Source of the DNA: Marmoricola endophyticus | GTDB taxonomy: Bacteria > Actinomycetota > Actinomycetes > Propionibacteriales > Nocardioidaceae | Direction of reading: 5' to 3' | DNA length: 64,000 nt | Assembly (NCBI RefSeq): GCF_014644415.1 | Contig: NZ_BMKQ01000001.1 | Span: 2,357,556 to 2,421,555 of the forward strand | Shown here: in pieces, positions 6,983 through 16,231 of the stretch | Numbering within the stretch: position 1 is the first letter of the stretch | How the letters are laid out: each line of letters opens with the position of its first letter | Position numbers and translations under genes: made by a program | The notes under the pieces: model-generated | Seen by the model: the letters and a program-made list of their open reading frames with translations, nothing else | Database searches by the model: none | What the model was told of the DNA's origin: nothing

Positions 6983-8008
6983 TCACGTCTGCGGTGGCTC
7001 GTCCCCGCCGACGTCGATCTCGACCGAGTCCCTCGGCAACCGACCCAGCGCGTACCCGAGCTGGAACCGCGTCTGCACGCCGAACTCCTCCTTCAGCGCC
7101 GCGATGTAGCCTGCGTACGTCCGCGTGCTGACCCCCAGCCGCTTGGCCGACGCCGGGTCGCTGTGACCCTCGACGAGCATCCGCAGCGTCATGTCGCGCA
7201 CGTCGCTGGCCACTGACCGCGCCGTGCTGTCGGCGGTGTCGGTGAAGGGCCGCGCTCGCTCCCAGTACCGGTCGAAGACGTCGACCAGGTAGGCGACGAT
7301 CGACGGGTCGTGCACGGCCATCGCGACCTCGGGGCCCTTGGTGCTGGGGACCACCGCGACGGCCCGGTCGATCACGATCATCCGGTTGAAGAATTCCTCC
7401 AGCGTGCGGATCTGCGCGCCGAGCGGGCTCATCAGACCCACGAAGTCGCCGATCGCTGCGTTGCGCCGTGCCGAGTGCTGGTAGAGCGTGCGCATCGAGA
7501 CGCCGCGCTTGACGGCGCGGATGTCGCGCTCGGTCGCCGCGTCGAGCGAGGAGTCCGAGCGACCGCGCGTGGGCTGGGCCGTGAGCAGCTCGGTCTGCGC
7601 GTCGTCGATGGTCGCCGAGAGGAAGCGGTTGATGTTCGCGAGCCCGTGGATCTCCGTCACCGGGTTGGTGGCCGCCGCGACGCGGCGGTAGCTCTGACCC
7701 ATCGAGCCGAACAGGTCGGACCAGCGGCGGGACTCCTCGAGCAGCTCGACCGCGCGGTGCCCCAGCGGCCCGACGATCCGCGGACCGACCGCGGCGGGGT
7801 CGGTGGCGACCCACCGCTCGGTCTCCTCGTCGAGGAGCAGCAGCCCGAGGTCGACCAGGAGGTCGAACGCCGCACGGTCCTCGCCGCCCACGCCGTCCGC
7901 GATCCGGGCGTCGTTCGCGCGCAGCCCGCCGACGGCGACGGCGTCCTCGTAGAGGCTCGCCGCGCGGGCCTCCATCAGCTCGCGGCTGCTGGCGTCGTAC
8001 TCCGGCAC
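6983..8008 (-). CDS. LuxR-family transcriptional regulator with TrmB-like N-terminus
   Basis: About 341 residues from GTG 8008, which has a strong GGAGGGGG Shine-Dalgarno sequence; a TTG further upstream (8047) lacks one. The N-terminal third looks like a winged-helix/TrmB-type domain (LYEDAVAVGG ... AAFDLLVDLGLLLLDEE). The middle (about residues 120-250) has the phospholipase-D-like fold signature of actinobacterial TrmB/LuxR regulators (VKRGVSMRTLYQHSARR, MIVIDRAVAVVP). The C-terminus is a LuxR-type HTH (about 280-325, with SAKRLGVSTRTYAGYIAALKEEF). No receiver domain is present. It lies tail to tail with the KKDSGW peptide gene, which it may sense or control; that link is inferred from position only. 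Confidence 0.85.
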   Translation of the reverse strand: MPEYDASSRELMEARAASLYEDAVAVGGLRANDARIADGVGGEDRAAFDLLVDLGLLLLDEETERWVATDPAAVGPRIVGPLGHRAVELLEESRRWSDLFGSMGQSYRRVAAATNPVTEIHGLANINRFLSATIDDAQTELLTAQPTRGRSDSSLDAATERDIRAVKRGVSMRTLYQHSARRNAAIGDFVGLMSPLGAQIRTLEEFFNRMIVIDRAVAVVPSTKGPEVAMAVHDPSIVAYLVDVFDRYWERARPFTDTADSTARSVASDVRDMTLRMLVEGHSDPASAKRLGVSTRTYAGYIAALKEEFGVQTRFQLGYALGRLPRDSVEIDVGGDEPPQT

Positions 8009-8076
8009 GCGGTCCCCCTCCACAGCGGCACTTGGTTCGTCATCCAACCATCACCCGGGTTGGCTCGTGGCTGGAG

Positions 8077-8116
8077 TCGAACGCCGCCCGCTCCGGCGGG
8101 AGCAGACGGCGTTCGA
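8077..8116 (-). terminator. Hairpin downstream of pckG
   Basis: Nested perfect stems: 10-bp outer arms (8077-8086 with 8107-8116) and 5-bp inner arms (8087-8091 with 8096-8100). It starts 22 bp beyond the pckG stop and lies before the divergently placed regulator start region. It is a likely GC-type terminator without a U-tract. Confidence 0.6.
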
Positions 8117-8138
8117 GGTGTCCGTGATCTCGGCTGGG

Positions 8139-9971
8139 CTACGCGCCGAGACGTGCCTTGAGGCCGTCGAGCTCGGTCCACAGCACCGCGGGGAGGTGGT
8201 CGCCGAACTTCTCGAACCACTCGGTGATGCCGGGCAGCTCGGCCTTCCACTCCTCGACGTCGACGTCGAGTGCGGCGGTGACCGCCTCCGGGGTCATGTC
8301 CAGGCCGTCGATGTCGAGGGACTCGGGCGTCGGCACGTGGCCGATCGGGGTCTCCACGGCGGCGGCCTGACCCTCGATCCGCTCGATGACCCACTTGAGG
8401 ACACGGCTGTTCTCGCCGAAGCCCGGCCACAGGAAGCCGCCGTCCTCGTCGCGGCGGAACCAGTTGACGTAGAAGATCTTCGGCAGCTTGGAGGCGTCGT
8501 TGTCCTTGCCGACGTTGATCCAGTGGTTGAAGTAGTCGCCGGCGTTGTAGCCGATGAACGGGAGCATCGCCATCGGGTCGCGGCGCACGAGGCCGACCTG
8601 CCCGACCGCGGCGGCGGTCGTCTCCGAGGACAGCGTGGCGCCCATGAAGGTGCCGTGCACCCAGTCGCGCGCCTCGGTGACCAGCGGGATCGTGGTCTTC
8701 CGGCGACCACCGAACAGGATCGCGTCGATCGGGACGCCGCGCGGGTCGTCGTACTCGTCGGCGAGGATCGGGCACTGCTTGATCGGCGTGCAGTAGCGCG
8801 AGTTGGGGTGGCTCGAGAGCTCGTCGGACTCGGGGGTCCAGGGCTCGCCCTTCCAGGAGGTCGCCTTGGCCGGCGGGTTCTCCAGGCCCTCCCACCAGAC
8901 GTCGCCGTCCTCGGTGAGCGCGACGTTGGTGAAGACCGAGTTGCCCTTGTTGATGGTCCGCATCGCGTTCGGGTTGGTGTGCTCGTTGGTGCCCGGCGCG
9001 ACGCCGAAGAAGCCGTACTCGGGGTTGACCGCCCACAGCCGGCCGTCGTCGCCGATCTTCATCCAGGCGATGTCGTCGCCGATCGACTCGACCTTCCAGC
9101 CCGGGATCGTCGGCTCGAGCATGGCGAGGTTGGTCTTGCCGCAGGCGCTCGGGAAGGCCGCCGCGACGTACTTCGTGACGCCCTGCGGGCTGGTCAGCTT
9201 GAGGATAAGCATGTGCTCGGCCAGCCAGCCCTCGTCGCGCGCCATCACCGAGGCGATGCGCAGCGCGTAGCACTTCTTGCCCAGCAGCGCGTTGCCGCCG
9301 TAGCCGGAGCCGAAGGACCAGATCATCCGCTCCTCGGGGAACTGGACGATGTACTTGGTCTCGTTGCACGGCCAGGCGACGTCGGCCTGCCCCTCGGCCA
9401 GCGGCATGCCGACCGAGTGCAGGGCCGGGACCCACTCGACGTCCTCGCCGGCGTCGGCCAGCTCCTCCATGCGGCGCAGCACGTGGCTGCCCATGCGGGC
9501 CATCACGCGCATCGAGGAGACGACGTACGCGGAGTCGGTGATCTCGACGCCGAACATCGGCTTGTCGGCCTCGAGGTGGCCCATGACGAACGGGATGACG
9601 TACATCGTGCGCCCGGCCATGCAGCCGTCGTAGAGCTTGCGCATGATGGCCTTCATCTCGCCCGGGTCCATCCAGTTGTTGGTGGGTCCGCAGTCCTTCT
9701 CGTCGACCGAGCAGATGAAGGTGCGGTCCTCGACGCGGGCGACGTCGGAGGGGTCGGAGGCGCAGTAGAAGGAGTTCGGCTTCTTGGACTCGTCGAGCCG
9801 GACGAAGGTGCCGGTCTCCACGAGGGAGTCGGTCAGCTGCACCCACTCGTCGTCGGAGCCGGTGCACCAGTGCACGTCGCGGGGCTTGGTCAGCTGGGCG
9901 ATCTCCTCGACCCAGGCCAGGATCCCCTGGTGGGTGGTGGGCTTGCTCAGCTCGGGCGTCTCGGCACTCAT
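8139..9971 (-). CDS. pckG: Phosphoenolpyruvate carboxykinase (GTP)
   Basis: 610 residues, the usual length for GTP-type PEPCK. The start is ATG 9971 behind AGAGGGA; the longer upstream frame lacks family similarity. The enzyme converts oxaloacetate plus GTP to PEP, GDP and CO2, the committed gluconeogenic step. Signatures are the kinase loop FPSACGKTN at residues 273-281 with the hyper-reactive Cys277, the substrate-binding region with YVIPFVMGH, and the nucleotide-site segment [25 protein letters not shown] near residue 510. It is encoded alone, with a hairpin-bearing leader (9991-10011) and a downstream hairpin. With ppdK it controls PEP supply. Confidence 0.97.
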   Translation of the reverse strand: MSAETPELSKPTTHQGILAWVEEIAQLTKPRDVHWCTGSDDEWVQLTDSLVETGTFVRLDESKKPNSFYCASDPSDVARVEDRTFICSVDEKDCGPTNNWMDPGEMKAIMRKLYDGCMAGRTMYVIPFVMGHLEADKPMFGVEITDSAYVVSSMRVMARMGSHVLRRMEELADAGEDVEWVPALHSVGMPLAEGQADVAWPCNETKYIVQFPEERMIWSFGSGYGGNALLGKKCYALRIASVMARDEGWLAEHMLILKLTSPQGVTKYVAAAFPSACGKTNLAMLEPTIPGWKVESIGDDIAWMKIGDDGRLWAVNPEYGFFGVAPGTNEHTNPNAMRTINKGNSVFTNVALTEDGDVWWEGLENPPAKATSWKGEPWTPESDELSSHPNSRYCTPIKQCPILADEYDDPRGVPIDAILFGGRRKTTIPLVTEARDWVHGTFMGATLSSETTAAAVGQVGLVRRDPMAMLPFIGYNAGDYFNHWINVGKDNDASKLPKIFYVNWFRRDEDGGFLWPGFGENSRVLKWVIERIEGQAAAVETPIGHVPTPESLDIDGLDMTPEAVTAALDVDVEEWKAELPGITEWFEKFGDHLPAVLWTELDGLKARLGA

Positions 9972-9990
9972 GCGTCCCTCTCGAACGTCG

Positions 9991-10011
9991 CGGCCCGTGT
10001 CGGACGGGCCG
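9991..10011 (-). promoter_or_regulatory. Hairpin in the pckG leader
   Basis: Perfect 8-bp arms (9991-9998 and 10004-10011) around a GTCGG loop, about 20 bp upstream of the pckG start. It could be an operator or an mRNA leader structure; no factor can be named. The rest of the 191-bp gap to the lipoprotein gene shows nothing recognisable. Confidence 0.3.
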
Positions 10012-10162
10012 GTCCGCCGGTGTGCGGCGGGGTGATCGGATGGTGTGGAAGCCACCGTCGCGCGCCGTTGCGGGCGGTGGGTGCGGCCCAAAGTACGCCC
10101 CGTGAGCGGGTGCTCCCCACCGGTGGGTGAGCGGTAGTAGCGGATGCGTCGGTTTGGATCGA

Positions 10163-10774
10163 TCAACCGTGAGAAGAGGTGATCTGATTCACAATCTCGT
10201 TCGTGTCGGTGGCTTCGAGCTGGCCCGTGATCTGCAGCTCGCCGTCCCTGATGGGGTCGGTGACCCCGAGCTCCGCGATGAGCGCGCGTGTGCGCGGAGT
10301 GAGCATCAGGAGCCTCCTCTCGGTCGCGGCCAGAGCCGTCGTGAGGCGCGCCAGCACGACAGCGCCGGAGGCCGTGGCACTGAGGTCCACCTGCCAGTAG
10401 CGACCAGCGATCGTGCCGGGGTGGGAGCGAGCCGACCGCAGCGAGACGCGTTGGACGTCGCCCGGTCGGTAGCGATACGCCGTACGGCCGTCGCGGGAGC
10501 AGGCGATCCCCCGCTTCGGCTCGGCGACGCAGGGTCCCGCCGTGGTCCGCTGGACGGTCGTCACCAGGAACGACCCGCCCCTACCGGTGACCGCGCGGGC
10601 GGTTGGACGCGAGGACGTCGGGGCGGTGGGCTCGTGAGTAGTCGTGGACTCCCGCCCCGTGGAGGGAGGACTGTCCTGCACCCGTACGGGTTCGTCGGTG
10701 CCACAGCCGACCAGCAGCAGCGCTGCGACACTCAGCGCAGCGGAGCGGGCGACATGGGCGCCGGTGGTCGTCAC
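10163..10774 (-). CDS. Lipoprotein with a SecDF P1 head-like domain
   Basis: 203 residues from GTG 10774. A type II signal peptide ends in the lipobox LLVGC, followed by a Thr/Ser/Pro-rich linker of about 45 residues. The C-terminal domain of about 120 residues has [12 protein letters not shown] (two Cys), a [15 protein letters not shown] strand and an [15 protein letters not shown]...ITGQL ending. This resembles the SecDF P1 head subdomain of other actinobacterial lipoproteins, although the match is by pattern only. It should be anchored on the outer face of the membrane. It is transcribed away from tRNA-Arg, 191 bp upstream of pckG. Confidence 0.7.
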   Translation of the reverse strand: MTTTGAHVARSAALSVAALLLVGCGTDEPVRVQDSPPSTGRESTTTHEPTAPTSSRPTARAVTGRGGSFLVTTVQRTTAGPCVAEPKRGIACSRDGRTAYRYRPGDVQRVSLRSARSHPGTIAGRYWQVDLSATASGAVVLARLTTALAATERRLLMLTPRTRALIAELGVTDPIRDGELQITGQLEATDTNEIVNQITSSHG

Positions 10775-10849
10775 AGTCCACAAGGGTAGGGATTTCGGCT
10801 CGTCCGTGCCCACGCGCTACAGTGCTCGGGCACCGCGCGAGCGGTGTGG

Positions 10850-10922
10850 GCGCCTGTAGCTCAACGGATAGAGCATCTGACTACGGATCAGAAGGTTTGG
10901 GGTTCGAATCCCTACAGGCGCG
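10850..10922 (+). tRNA. tRNA-Arg (anticodon ACG), integration target
   Basis: Standard 73-nt cloverleaf: acceptor GCGCCTG (10850-10856) with CAGGCGC (10915-10921), anticodon stem TCTGA/TCAGA around ACG, T loop TTCGAAT, discriminator G10922. Its 3' half from 10881 is identical to the repeat at 24328-24371, so the functional 3' end is the copy supplied by the integrated element. Confidence 0.97.
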
Positions 10923-10924
10923 CA
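10881..10924 (+). repeat. attL (44-bp direct repeat, tRNA-Arg side)
   Basis: These 44 bases, from the anticodon arm to two bases beyond the tRNA discriminator, recur exactly at 24328-24371 in the same orientation. The identity stops abruptly on both sides of the repeat, as expected for integrase-mediated insertion. Confidence 0.92.
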
Positions 10925-10995
10925 GATCGGACAGCCCATGACCTGCGTGAACGCGGTCCCCAGGGTCGTCGACGCTGGCGAGCACCACCCCAGTT

Positions 10996-11015
10996 CGGCT
11001 CAAATACGGCTCAAG
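10996..11015 (+). promoter_or_regulatory. Candidate integrase arm-type site, left
   Basis: The tandem CGGCTCAAATACGGCTCAAG contains two CGGCTCAA units 11 bp apart and matches 19 of 20 bases with 24156-24175 near the other end, in direct orientation. It lies 72 bp inside attL. Repeats of this kind inside both ends are the normal position for arm-binding sites of the integrase N-terminal domain or the excisionase. Confidence 0.55.
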
Positions 11016-11153
11016 AACTCGGCCACCAACGCTCGCCGGCGTGGGTCGCGCCGAGTCGGTCGAAGGCGTGTGCAGTTATGCCTGCCGGTGGCTGGGTCAA
11101 GACTTCTGGGCCGTGCGGTGAGCGCCGAGAGGTGTCCTCGTCCCGTTGGAGGC

Positions 11154-11420
11154 ATGACAACGACGACACCTGACACCACGCCCGCCATGCGCGACCTCAC
11201 CCGCCAGAACCCGAAGCACGCAGAGGCGGCCCCCGAGGACACGCTGCTCCTCACCCTGGACGAGGCTGCTCGCGAGCTGCGGTGCGCCCGCCGCACCCTT
11301 GAGCGCTACGTTGCCGACCAGCAGCTGACCGTGGTCCATCTCGGCCGCTCGGTCCGCGTCGAGCGCCGAGAGCTCGAGCGGTTCATCGGCCGACACCGCG
11401 AACCGACCGCCCGTGGTTAG
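11154..11420 (+). CDS. xis: Excisionase-like helix-turn-helix protein
   Basis: 88 residues from ATG 11154 behind TTGGAGG. After an unstructured Thr/Pro-rich N-terminus there is a MerR-like winged HTH of the excisionase (HTH_17) type: LTLDEAARELRCARRTLERYVADQQLTVVHLGRSVRVERRELERFI. Its stop overlaps the integrase GTG by 8 bp, so the two are translationally coupled. Such proteins bend attachment-site DNA to favour excision, or regulate int. The position between attL and int supports recombination directionality control, but a purely regulatory role is possible. Confidence 0.8.
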   Translation: MTTTTPDTTPAMRDLTRQNPKHAEAAPEDTLLLTLDEAARELRCARRTLERYVADQQLTVVHLGRSVRVERRELERFIGRHREPTARG

Positions 11421-12654
11421 GCCACGCAAGACCGCCGGCGAGACCACTTCCACGATCTACCGAGGCGCGGACGGCTCCTGGCACGCCCGGGTGACGGTGG
11501 GAAAGCGCCCAGACGGCTCGGTGGACCGCAAGCACCTCCAGCGCCGCACGAAGACTGAGCTGCGAGACGCGGTACGCGATCTCGAGCGCTTGCGAGATAC
11601 ACGAAGGTACGTCCGGACCGATGACGACTGCACCCTGAGCGCCTGGCTCGAGCAGTGGCTAGGCACCGTGCTGCCGATGACCGCCCGGTGGAAGACGCTG
11701 TCGACCTACCGCAGCCAGATGCAGCGTCACGTGATCCCCGTTCTCGGTGGGTGGAGGCTCAGCGAGCTCCAGCCCGAGCAGCTGGAGGAGCACTACCGCC
11801 AGATGAGCGCCGACGGGTGCTCGGTGCACACCGTGCGTGCTGTCCACCGTGTCCTGCGCTCTGCGCTGAACGAGGCGGTGCGACGCCGGCGGCTCGGCGC
11901 CAACCCCGCGCTGATCGCCCGCCCACCGCGGCTGGACGACGTGGAGGTCGAACCGCTCACCATCGCCGAGAGCCGCAAGGTGCTCGCCGCAGCACAGAGC
12001 ACCCCGCACCCGCCTCGATGGTCGATCGCGCTCTCCCTCGGGTTGCGGCAAGGAGAGGCGCTGGGTCTGCTGTGGGGAGACGTCGATCTGGAGCGAGGCG
12101 AGCTGCGGGTCCGCCGCTCGGTGCAACGTCACACTTGGGAGCACGGCTGCGCAGGCTCCGATGGTTGTCCCACCTGCGGCCAGCGTCGCGGCGCCGAGTG
12201 CCCTGGACGGGCGAACGGTGGTCTGGTGCTGGTCGCTCCGAAGACCAACGCCTCATGCCGGACGATCGTGCTCCCGGGTCCCCTGCGCGACGAGCTCGCC
12301 GCCCACCGAGCTCAGCTCAACCGGCGACGACTGGCGGCCGGGACAAGCTGGGACACGACTCACGACTTGGTGTTCCCCACTAACACTGGGGGCCTGATCG
12401 ACCCGAAGGACGACCACCGGGACTGGAAGACGCTGCTGAAACGAGCCGGCGTCCACGTCGTGCGGCTGCACGATGCCCGGCACACCGCGGCGACCCTCCT
12501 GCTCGTCCAGGGCGTCGACATCCGCACGGTCATGTCGATCATGGGGTGGACCGAGATGGCCACCGCGCAGCGCTACACCCATGCGGTCGACGAGCTGCGT
12601 CGGCGTGCGGCGCAACAGATGGGATCCTTGCTGTGGGAGCAGTCCAGCTTCTAG
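11413..12654 (+). CDS. int: Tyrosine recombinase (phage-type integrase)
   Basis: 413 residues from GTG 11413. It has an N-terminal AP2-like arm-binding segment (TIYRGADGSWHARVTVG), a SAM-like core-binding domain (about 75-160) and a catalytic domain with R212 (SLGLRQGEALGL), K277, H353 and R356 (HDARHT), W379 and the nucleophile Y388. A 20-residue insertion has four cysteines (246, 252, 255, 263) that could form a zinc knuckle, seen in many actinobacterial integrases. It should catalyse integration at the tRNA-Arg 3' end and excision with the upstream HTH protein. All catalytic residues are intact, so the element may still be mobile. Confidence 0.95.
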   Translation: MVRPRKTAGETTSTIYRGADGSWHARVTVGKRPDGSVDRKHLQRRTKTELRDAVRDLERLRDTRRYVRTDDDCTLSAWLEQWLGTVLPMTARWKTLSTYRSQMQRHVIPVLGGWRLSELQPEQLEEHYRQMSADGCSVHTVRAVHRVLRSALNEAVRRRRLGANPALIARPPRLDDVEVEPLTIAESRKVLAAAQSTPHPPRWSIALSLGLRQGEALGLLWGDVDLERGELRVRRSVQRHTWEHGCAGSDGCPTCGQRRGAECPGRANGGLVLVAPKTNASCRTIVLPGPLRDELAAHRAQLNRRRLAAGTSWDTTHDLVFPTNTGGLIDPKDDHRDWKTLLKRAGVHVVRLHDARHTAATLLLVQGVDIRTVMSIMGWTEMATAQRYTHAVDELRRRAAQQMGSLLWEQSSF

Positions 12655-12807
12655 GCGATTGGGGAATCGGACCGGTGACGCCGCGAAGCAGCTCCCGAAG
12701 CCGTCCCGGGCGGACCCTGCATCGGCTCGTCACGTCGACGACGCCTCGAGTGCTCGCCGCCGGGAGGCGGGAACCGAGATCACTCGCCAGTTTCGTTGGT
12801 CGCGACC

Positions 12808-13041
12808 TCACCCGCGGGACTGCTCCTCGAGCCAAGTGGTGACGTCGGTCCGCCAGTAGCGGACCGATCGGCCGAGGCGGAAGCTGTGGGGTCCGGTGTG
12901 GAGGTGGCGCCAGTAGCGCAGGGTGGCTTCGGGCACCCGGAGCAGGGTGGCGACTTCTTTGAGGGTGAGCATCTGGTCGCCGTCGTGGAGGCCGTTCTGC
13001 CTGGAGGTGGTCTCGGTGTGGGTGTCGTGCGTGCTGCTCAT
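12808..13041 (-). CDS. Second helix-turn-helix (MerR/excisionase-type) protein
   Basis: 77 residues from ATG 13041 behind GGGAGA; a longer start at 13113 lacks a good ribosome site. The HTH LTLKEVATLLRVPEATLRYWRHLHTGPHSFRLGRSVRYWRTDVTTWLEEQ is of the excisionase/AlpA family. It is on the relaxase strand, 138 bp downstream of that gene, and converges with int across a 153-bp gap with no visible terminator. It may be the true recombination directionality factor or a relaxase-operon regulator; the sequence does not decide. Confidence 0.75.
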   Translation of the reverse strand: MSSTHDTHTETTSRQNGLHDGDQMLTLKEVATLLRVPEATLRYWRHLHTGPHSFRLGRSVRYWRTDVTTWLEEQSRG

Positions 13042-13179
13042 GGCGTCTCCCGTGGCTTCTCCGGGCCTTCGCGCCCGGATGGTTTGGTTGGTCGGTTTAT
13101 CCACCAATGGCACGCAGGTACCGCTACCCGCTCACCGTGGTCGAAGGAATCCGGATCTTGTTGGCGTCCCCCAATGCTT

Positions 13180-16143
13180 CTAACGGCTGACGCTGGGCCC
13201 TCGAGGATCACCGTGGGGGAGACGGTGTTCGTCTGGCGGTCGGCGTACTCCTGCCGGTCGGCGCGCTGGCTCCGCGTGAGCAGACCTGGGTGGTGCGGTG
13301 GGTCCGTAGCGGTCGATAACTTGCTCGGCGCGGTCGGCGGCGTGGGCCGGGCCGAGGTCGGCGGGGTCGCGGGCGAAGATGCTGGTCCACTGTGCTCGGG
13401 CTTGGTCGCGGGTCTCGGCGATGAGGTGGGCGGTGTTGTGCTCGCGGCCGCGGGTCATCGCGACGTAGGCCGACGCGGCGGTCGCGGTCTCGTCCAGCGC
13501 GACGTGGGCGGTGCCGCTGGTTTGGCCCTGAGCGCCGTGCACGGTGGTGGCGTAAGCGAGCTCGACGTGCGCGATCGCGTATGTGCGCGGGACCGTCCGC
13601 TGACCCTGGGTCTTCGCTTGCGTGTTTCTGGCCAGCGTGAGTGCTCCGTCCTCGTCGATGGCGGTGATGGTCCAGGTGTCGCGGTTGGCGACCCCGAGGC
13701 CGGCGTCGTTGCGGCGGGTGGCAACCCGGTCCCCGACGCCGAGTTGCTGTCCAGCGCGGGTGGTCACGGTCGGCTGGTGCGGGCCGTCGTCCTGCACCCG
13801 GCCGTGGACGTGTCCGGTGGCGACGAGCCGGTCGCGGATCGCGGCGTTGAGGTCTGCGACCTGGTCACGGGTCGAGGCCATCACCACCGCGTCATTGCCT
13901 TTGCCGTGCAGGTGGTCGGTCGCGGCCTGGGCGGCGAGGCTCTGGGTGCGCTCGGCCTCGGTGGCGTGGAGGTGGATCTGCCCGCGGTCCCAGAGCTGGT
14001 CGAACACCGCAGCGCTGACGTCGCCGGCAGGCTCGGACGGAGCGCGTTCTGGCCGGGCTGCGGCCGCGGGGCTGCTGTTGTTCGGCCAGGTTCCGGTGCG
14101 CATGGCGAGGGTGAGGGTGGCGTAGTTGGGGTCGGTGAAGCGGTGCACGGTGTCGAGGTCGGTCCAGGTGGTGCCTGGGGTGGTCCAGCGGGTGGCGTGG
14201 TCGAGGACTCCGCCGCGGCCGACGGCGGGGAGTTGGTGTCGGTCGCCGATGAGGGCGAGGCGGGCGCCGGTCTGGTCGGCGATGGTGAGTAGCGCACGTG
14301 CGGTGTCTTGGTCGAGCATCCCGGCCTCGTCGACGACGAGCAGGTCTCCGGGCCTTAGCAGCGGCAACGTCCCGCGACCTGGCTGCGGCTGTTCCTGGTC
14401 GTGGTCGGGGTGGTGGGTCCAGCGGCCGTCGTCGTCCCATCGCCAGCCGTAGTGGTGGGCCAGCCAGGCCGCGGAGTAGGCGGGCGCGCCGGTCTCCTCG
14501 GTAACGACCTGGGCGGCCTTGAGTGTGGGGGTGGTGACCACCAGGCGCCTGCTGGTGCGGGCCAGCGCGATCCGGGTGGAGGTCAGTGCGCTGGTCTTCC
14601 CGGTCCCGGCGGCCCCCTCGATGACGACCAGCGGTGCAGTGCCGGTCAGTAGCGCGAGGCCACGACGCTGGCCGGGGTCGAGGTCCTCGAACCCGGCCGG
14701 CACCACCGGCGGTGACTGATCGGGCGGCTGGTCGGGCTGGTGGTCGGGCTGGTGGTCGGGTTGGGTGTTGTTGCGGTGGGCGAGACGGGCCAGGATGTCG
14801 GCCTCGACAGCCAACACCGCCGGTGAGGTCAGGGCGCGGACGTGGGCGGGGACATAGTCGCGGCCCAGCAGCGGCACGCAGGCGCCGACAGCACGTGCGG
14901 TGAGGTCCTCGGCCAGCTCCAGCCGGGTGATCTTGTCGACGACGAGTCCGGTCCGGGCGATCCACTGCTCGACCTCGCCGCGGATGTCGGCGCTGTTCCA
15001 TGCCGAGCGCCGGGCACCCAGCCGGGCCAGCACGGTGTCGACAGCCGCAGCCCGGTCGAGCTGCCCCACCCGGGGGCTCTCGGCGGTGCCGGCGGTGCCG
15101 GCGGTGTCGGTGGGGGAGGGAACCCGGGGGGTACCCGTCTCGAGAGGGGGGTACCCCGTTGACGGGAGTCGTCGGTCAGCGACGGTCGGCGCGGGTGGTG
15201 GTGTGTAGCCGAGGTCGGTGAGCTCGTCTCGCCATCGCTGCACCATGGCGTCGCCGTCAGTAGGGACAACCTTGTCGGGGCGGGCCTCAGCCCACGCCCG
15301 GGCGTCCCACGAGCGTCGCAGCGCGGGTCCGGGTTCGGTGTCGGGGTGCGCGGCCCGCCAGTCGGCTTCGTAGCGGTCGATGGTCGCGCCGATCTGGCGG
15401 GCACGGGAAGAGAACGCACCCACGTAGCCGGCCAGCTGGCTCACCTCCCCAGTCGCGGGATCGAGAGTCAGTCCCCGCTCGGCCAGGGAGGTCCGGAAGC
15501 GGGGGTCGGTGGCGACCGCGGCGTGCCCGATGCCGTTGAGGGCGGCGAGGGAGTCGCGGACCCCGACGGTGTGCAGCCCCCGCCACCTGCGGTCGGCGAA
15601 CACGCGGGCGTTGATCTGCAGATGCAGGTGACGGTGCGGGTCCCCGGCCCGGGAGGTGTAGTGCCGCACCACCGCCGCCTCGAGCTGCTCGACCCCGACC
15701 TGCACCTGCCGCCCCCGCGGCCCGACCCGAGTGGTCGCATGCTCGGACAGCCAGCCCACGATCTGCTCCGCGGCGGAGTCCATCGCCGCGTCATAGGCGG
15801 CCGCGACCTCCGGATGCAAGGTCGCGGCCAGCGACCACGTCTTCGGCCCGTTGACCACGACCTCCACGAACCGCACCGCCGAGTCATCGGTCCGCAACCG
15901 ACCCCGCGGCGCGCCGGTGTCCGGGTCAAGGCCCGCGACCCACGCCTCGTAGGCGTCACCGTCCATGTCTGCCAGCCGCACCACCGAGGCCGGCTCAATC
16001 CCGGTTGCCGGCGAGGCGGCGAGGCGCTGGGCCAGGCCGGTGCCCTCGGCCAGGTAGTAGTCGTCGACCCGGCCACGGTCGGCCTCGACGTAGGAACGCG
16101 CCGCGGCGGGGTTGCCCCGGTAGACCTTCACCCCACCGTGCAC
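13180..16143 (-). CDS. MobF-family (TrwC/TraI-like) relaxase-helicase
   Basis: 987 residues from GTG 16143. The N-terminal relaxase domain has candidate catalytic tyrosines at 18, 29 and 30 and the three-histidine metal motif H170-R-H172-L-H174. A linker (about 320-480) is Pro/Thr-rich and contains QPDH tandem repeats. The helicase part has Walker A EGAAGTGKTS near residue 510, Walker B DEAGML, and a C-terminal UvrD-like motif with TVHGAQGQTS and VAMTRGREH. It would nick oriT, remain bound to the 5' end and unwind the strand for conjugative transfer. The stretch upstream of its start (16144-16492) is the likely oriT/promoter area. The length is normal for actinobacterial MobF proteins. Confidence 0.93.
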   Translation of the reverse strand: MHGGVKVYRGNPAAARSYVEADRGRVDDYYLAEGTGLAQRLAASPATGIEPASVVRLADMDGDAYEAWVAGLDPDTGAPRGRLRTDDSAVRFVEVVVNGPKTWSLAATLHPEVAAAYDAAMDSAAEQIVGWLSEHATTRVGPRGRQVQVGVEQLEAAVVRHYTSRAGDPHRHLHLQINARVFADRRWRGLHTVGVRDSLAALNGIGHAAVATDPRFRTSLAERGLTLDPATGEVSQLAGYVGAFSSRARQIGATIDRYEADWRAAHPDTEPGPALRRSWDARAWAEARPDKVVPTDGDAMVQRWRDELTDLGYTPPPAPTVADRRLPSTGYPPLETGTPRVPSPTDTAGTAGTAESPRVGQLDRAAAVDTVLARLGARRSAWNSADIRGEVEQWIARTGLVVDKITRLELAEDLTARAVGACVPLLGRDYVPAHVRALTSPAVLAVEADILARLAHRNNTQPDHQPDHQPDQPPDQSPPVVPAGFEDLDPGQRRGLALLTGTAPLVVIEGAAGTGKTSALTSTRIALARTSRRLVVTTPTLKAAQVVTEETGAPAYSAAWLAHHYGWRWDDDGRWTHHPDHDQEQPQPGRGTLPLLRPGDLLVVDEAGMLDQDTARALLTIADQTGARLALIGDRHQLPAVGRGGVLDHATRWTTPGTTWTDLDTVHRFTDPNYATLTLAMRTGTWPNNSSPAAAARPERAPSEPAGDVSAAVFDQLWDRGQIHLHATEAERTQSLAAQAATDHLHGKGNDAVVMASTRDQVADLNAAIRDRLVATGHVHGRVQDDGPHQPTVTTRAGQQLGVGDRVATRRNDAGLGVANRDTWTITAIDEDGALTLARNTQAKTQGQRTVPRTYAIAHVELAYATTVHGAQGQTSGTAHVALDETATAASAYVAMTRGREHNTAHLIAETRDQARAQWTSIFARDPADLGPAHAADRAEQVIDRYGPTAPPRSAHAEPARRPAGVRRPPDEHRLPHGDPRGPSVSR

Positions 16144-16192
16144 GACTCACCATCTCCAACGGTTTCCAGCAACAGTCCGAGAAATGCAGCAA

Positions 16193-16231
16193 GGCCGCCC
16201 AGTGGGGCGGCCCATCTACGGATATTCGTAG
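16193..16231. other. Tandem hairpins upstream of the relaxase gene, candidate oriT/promoter region
   Basis: Two adjacent perfect inverted repeats: 8-bp arms 16193-16200/16205-16212 (loop AGTG) and 5-bp arms 16216-16220/16227-16231. They lie 50-90 bp upstream of the MobF start in a 349-bp gene-free gap (16144-16492) with lower GC content. MobF relaxases usually act at an IR next to their gene, so this is the best oriT candidate, but no nic consensus is recognised. The rest of the gap shows no gene. Confidence 0.4.

Noticed and set aside
14715-14770. Tandem GGTCGGGCTGGT-like repeats, considered as a CRISPR or VNTR
   Set aside because: They encode the QPDH/QPDQ linker of the relaxase in frame and have no spacers; an ordinary coding repeat.
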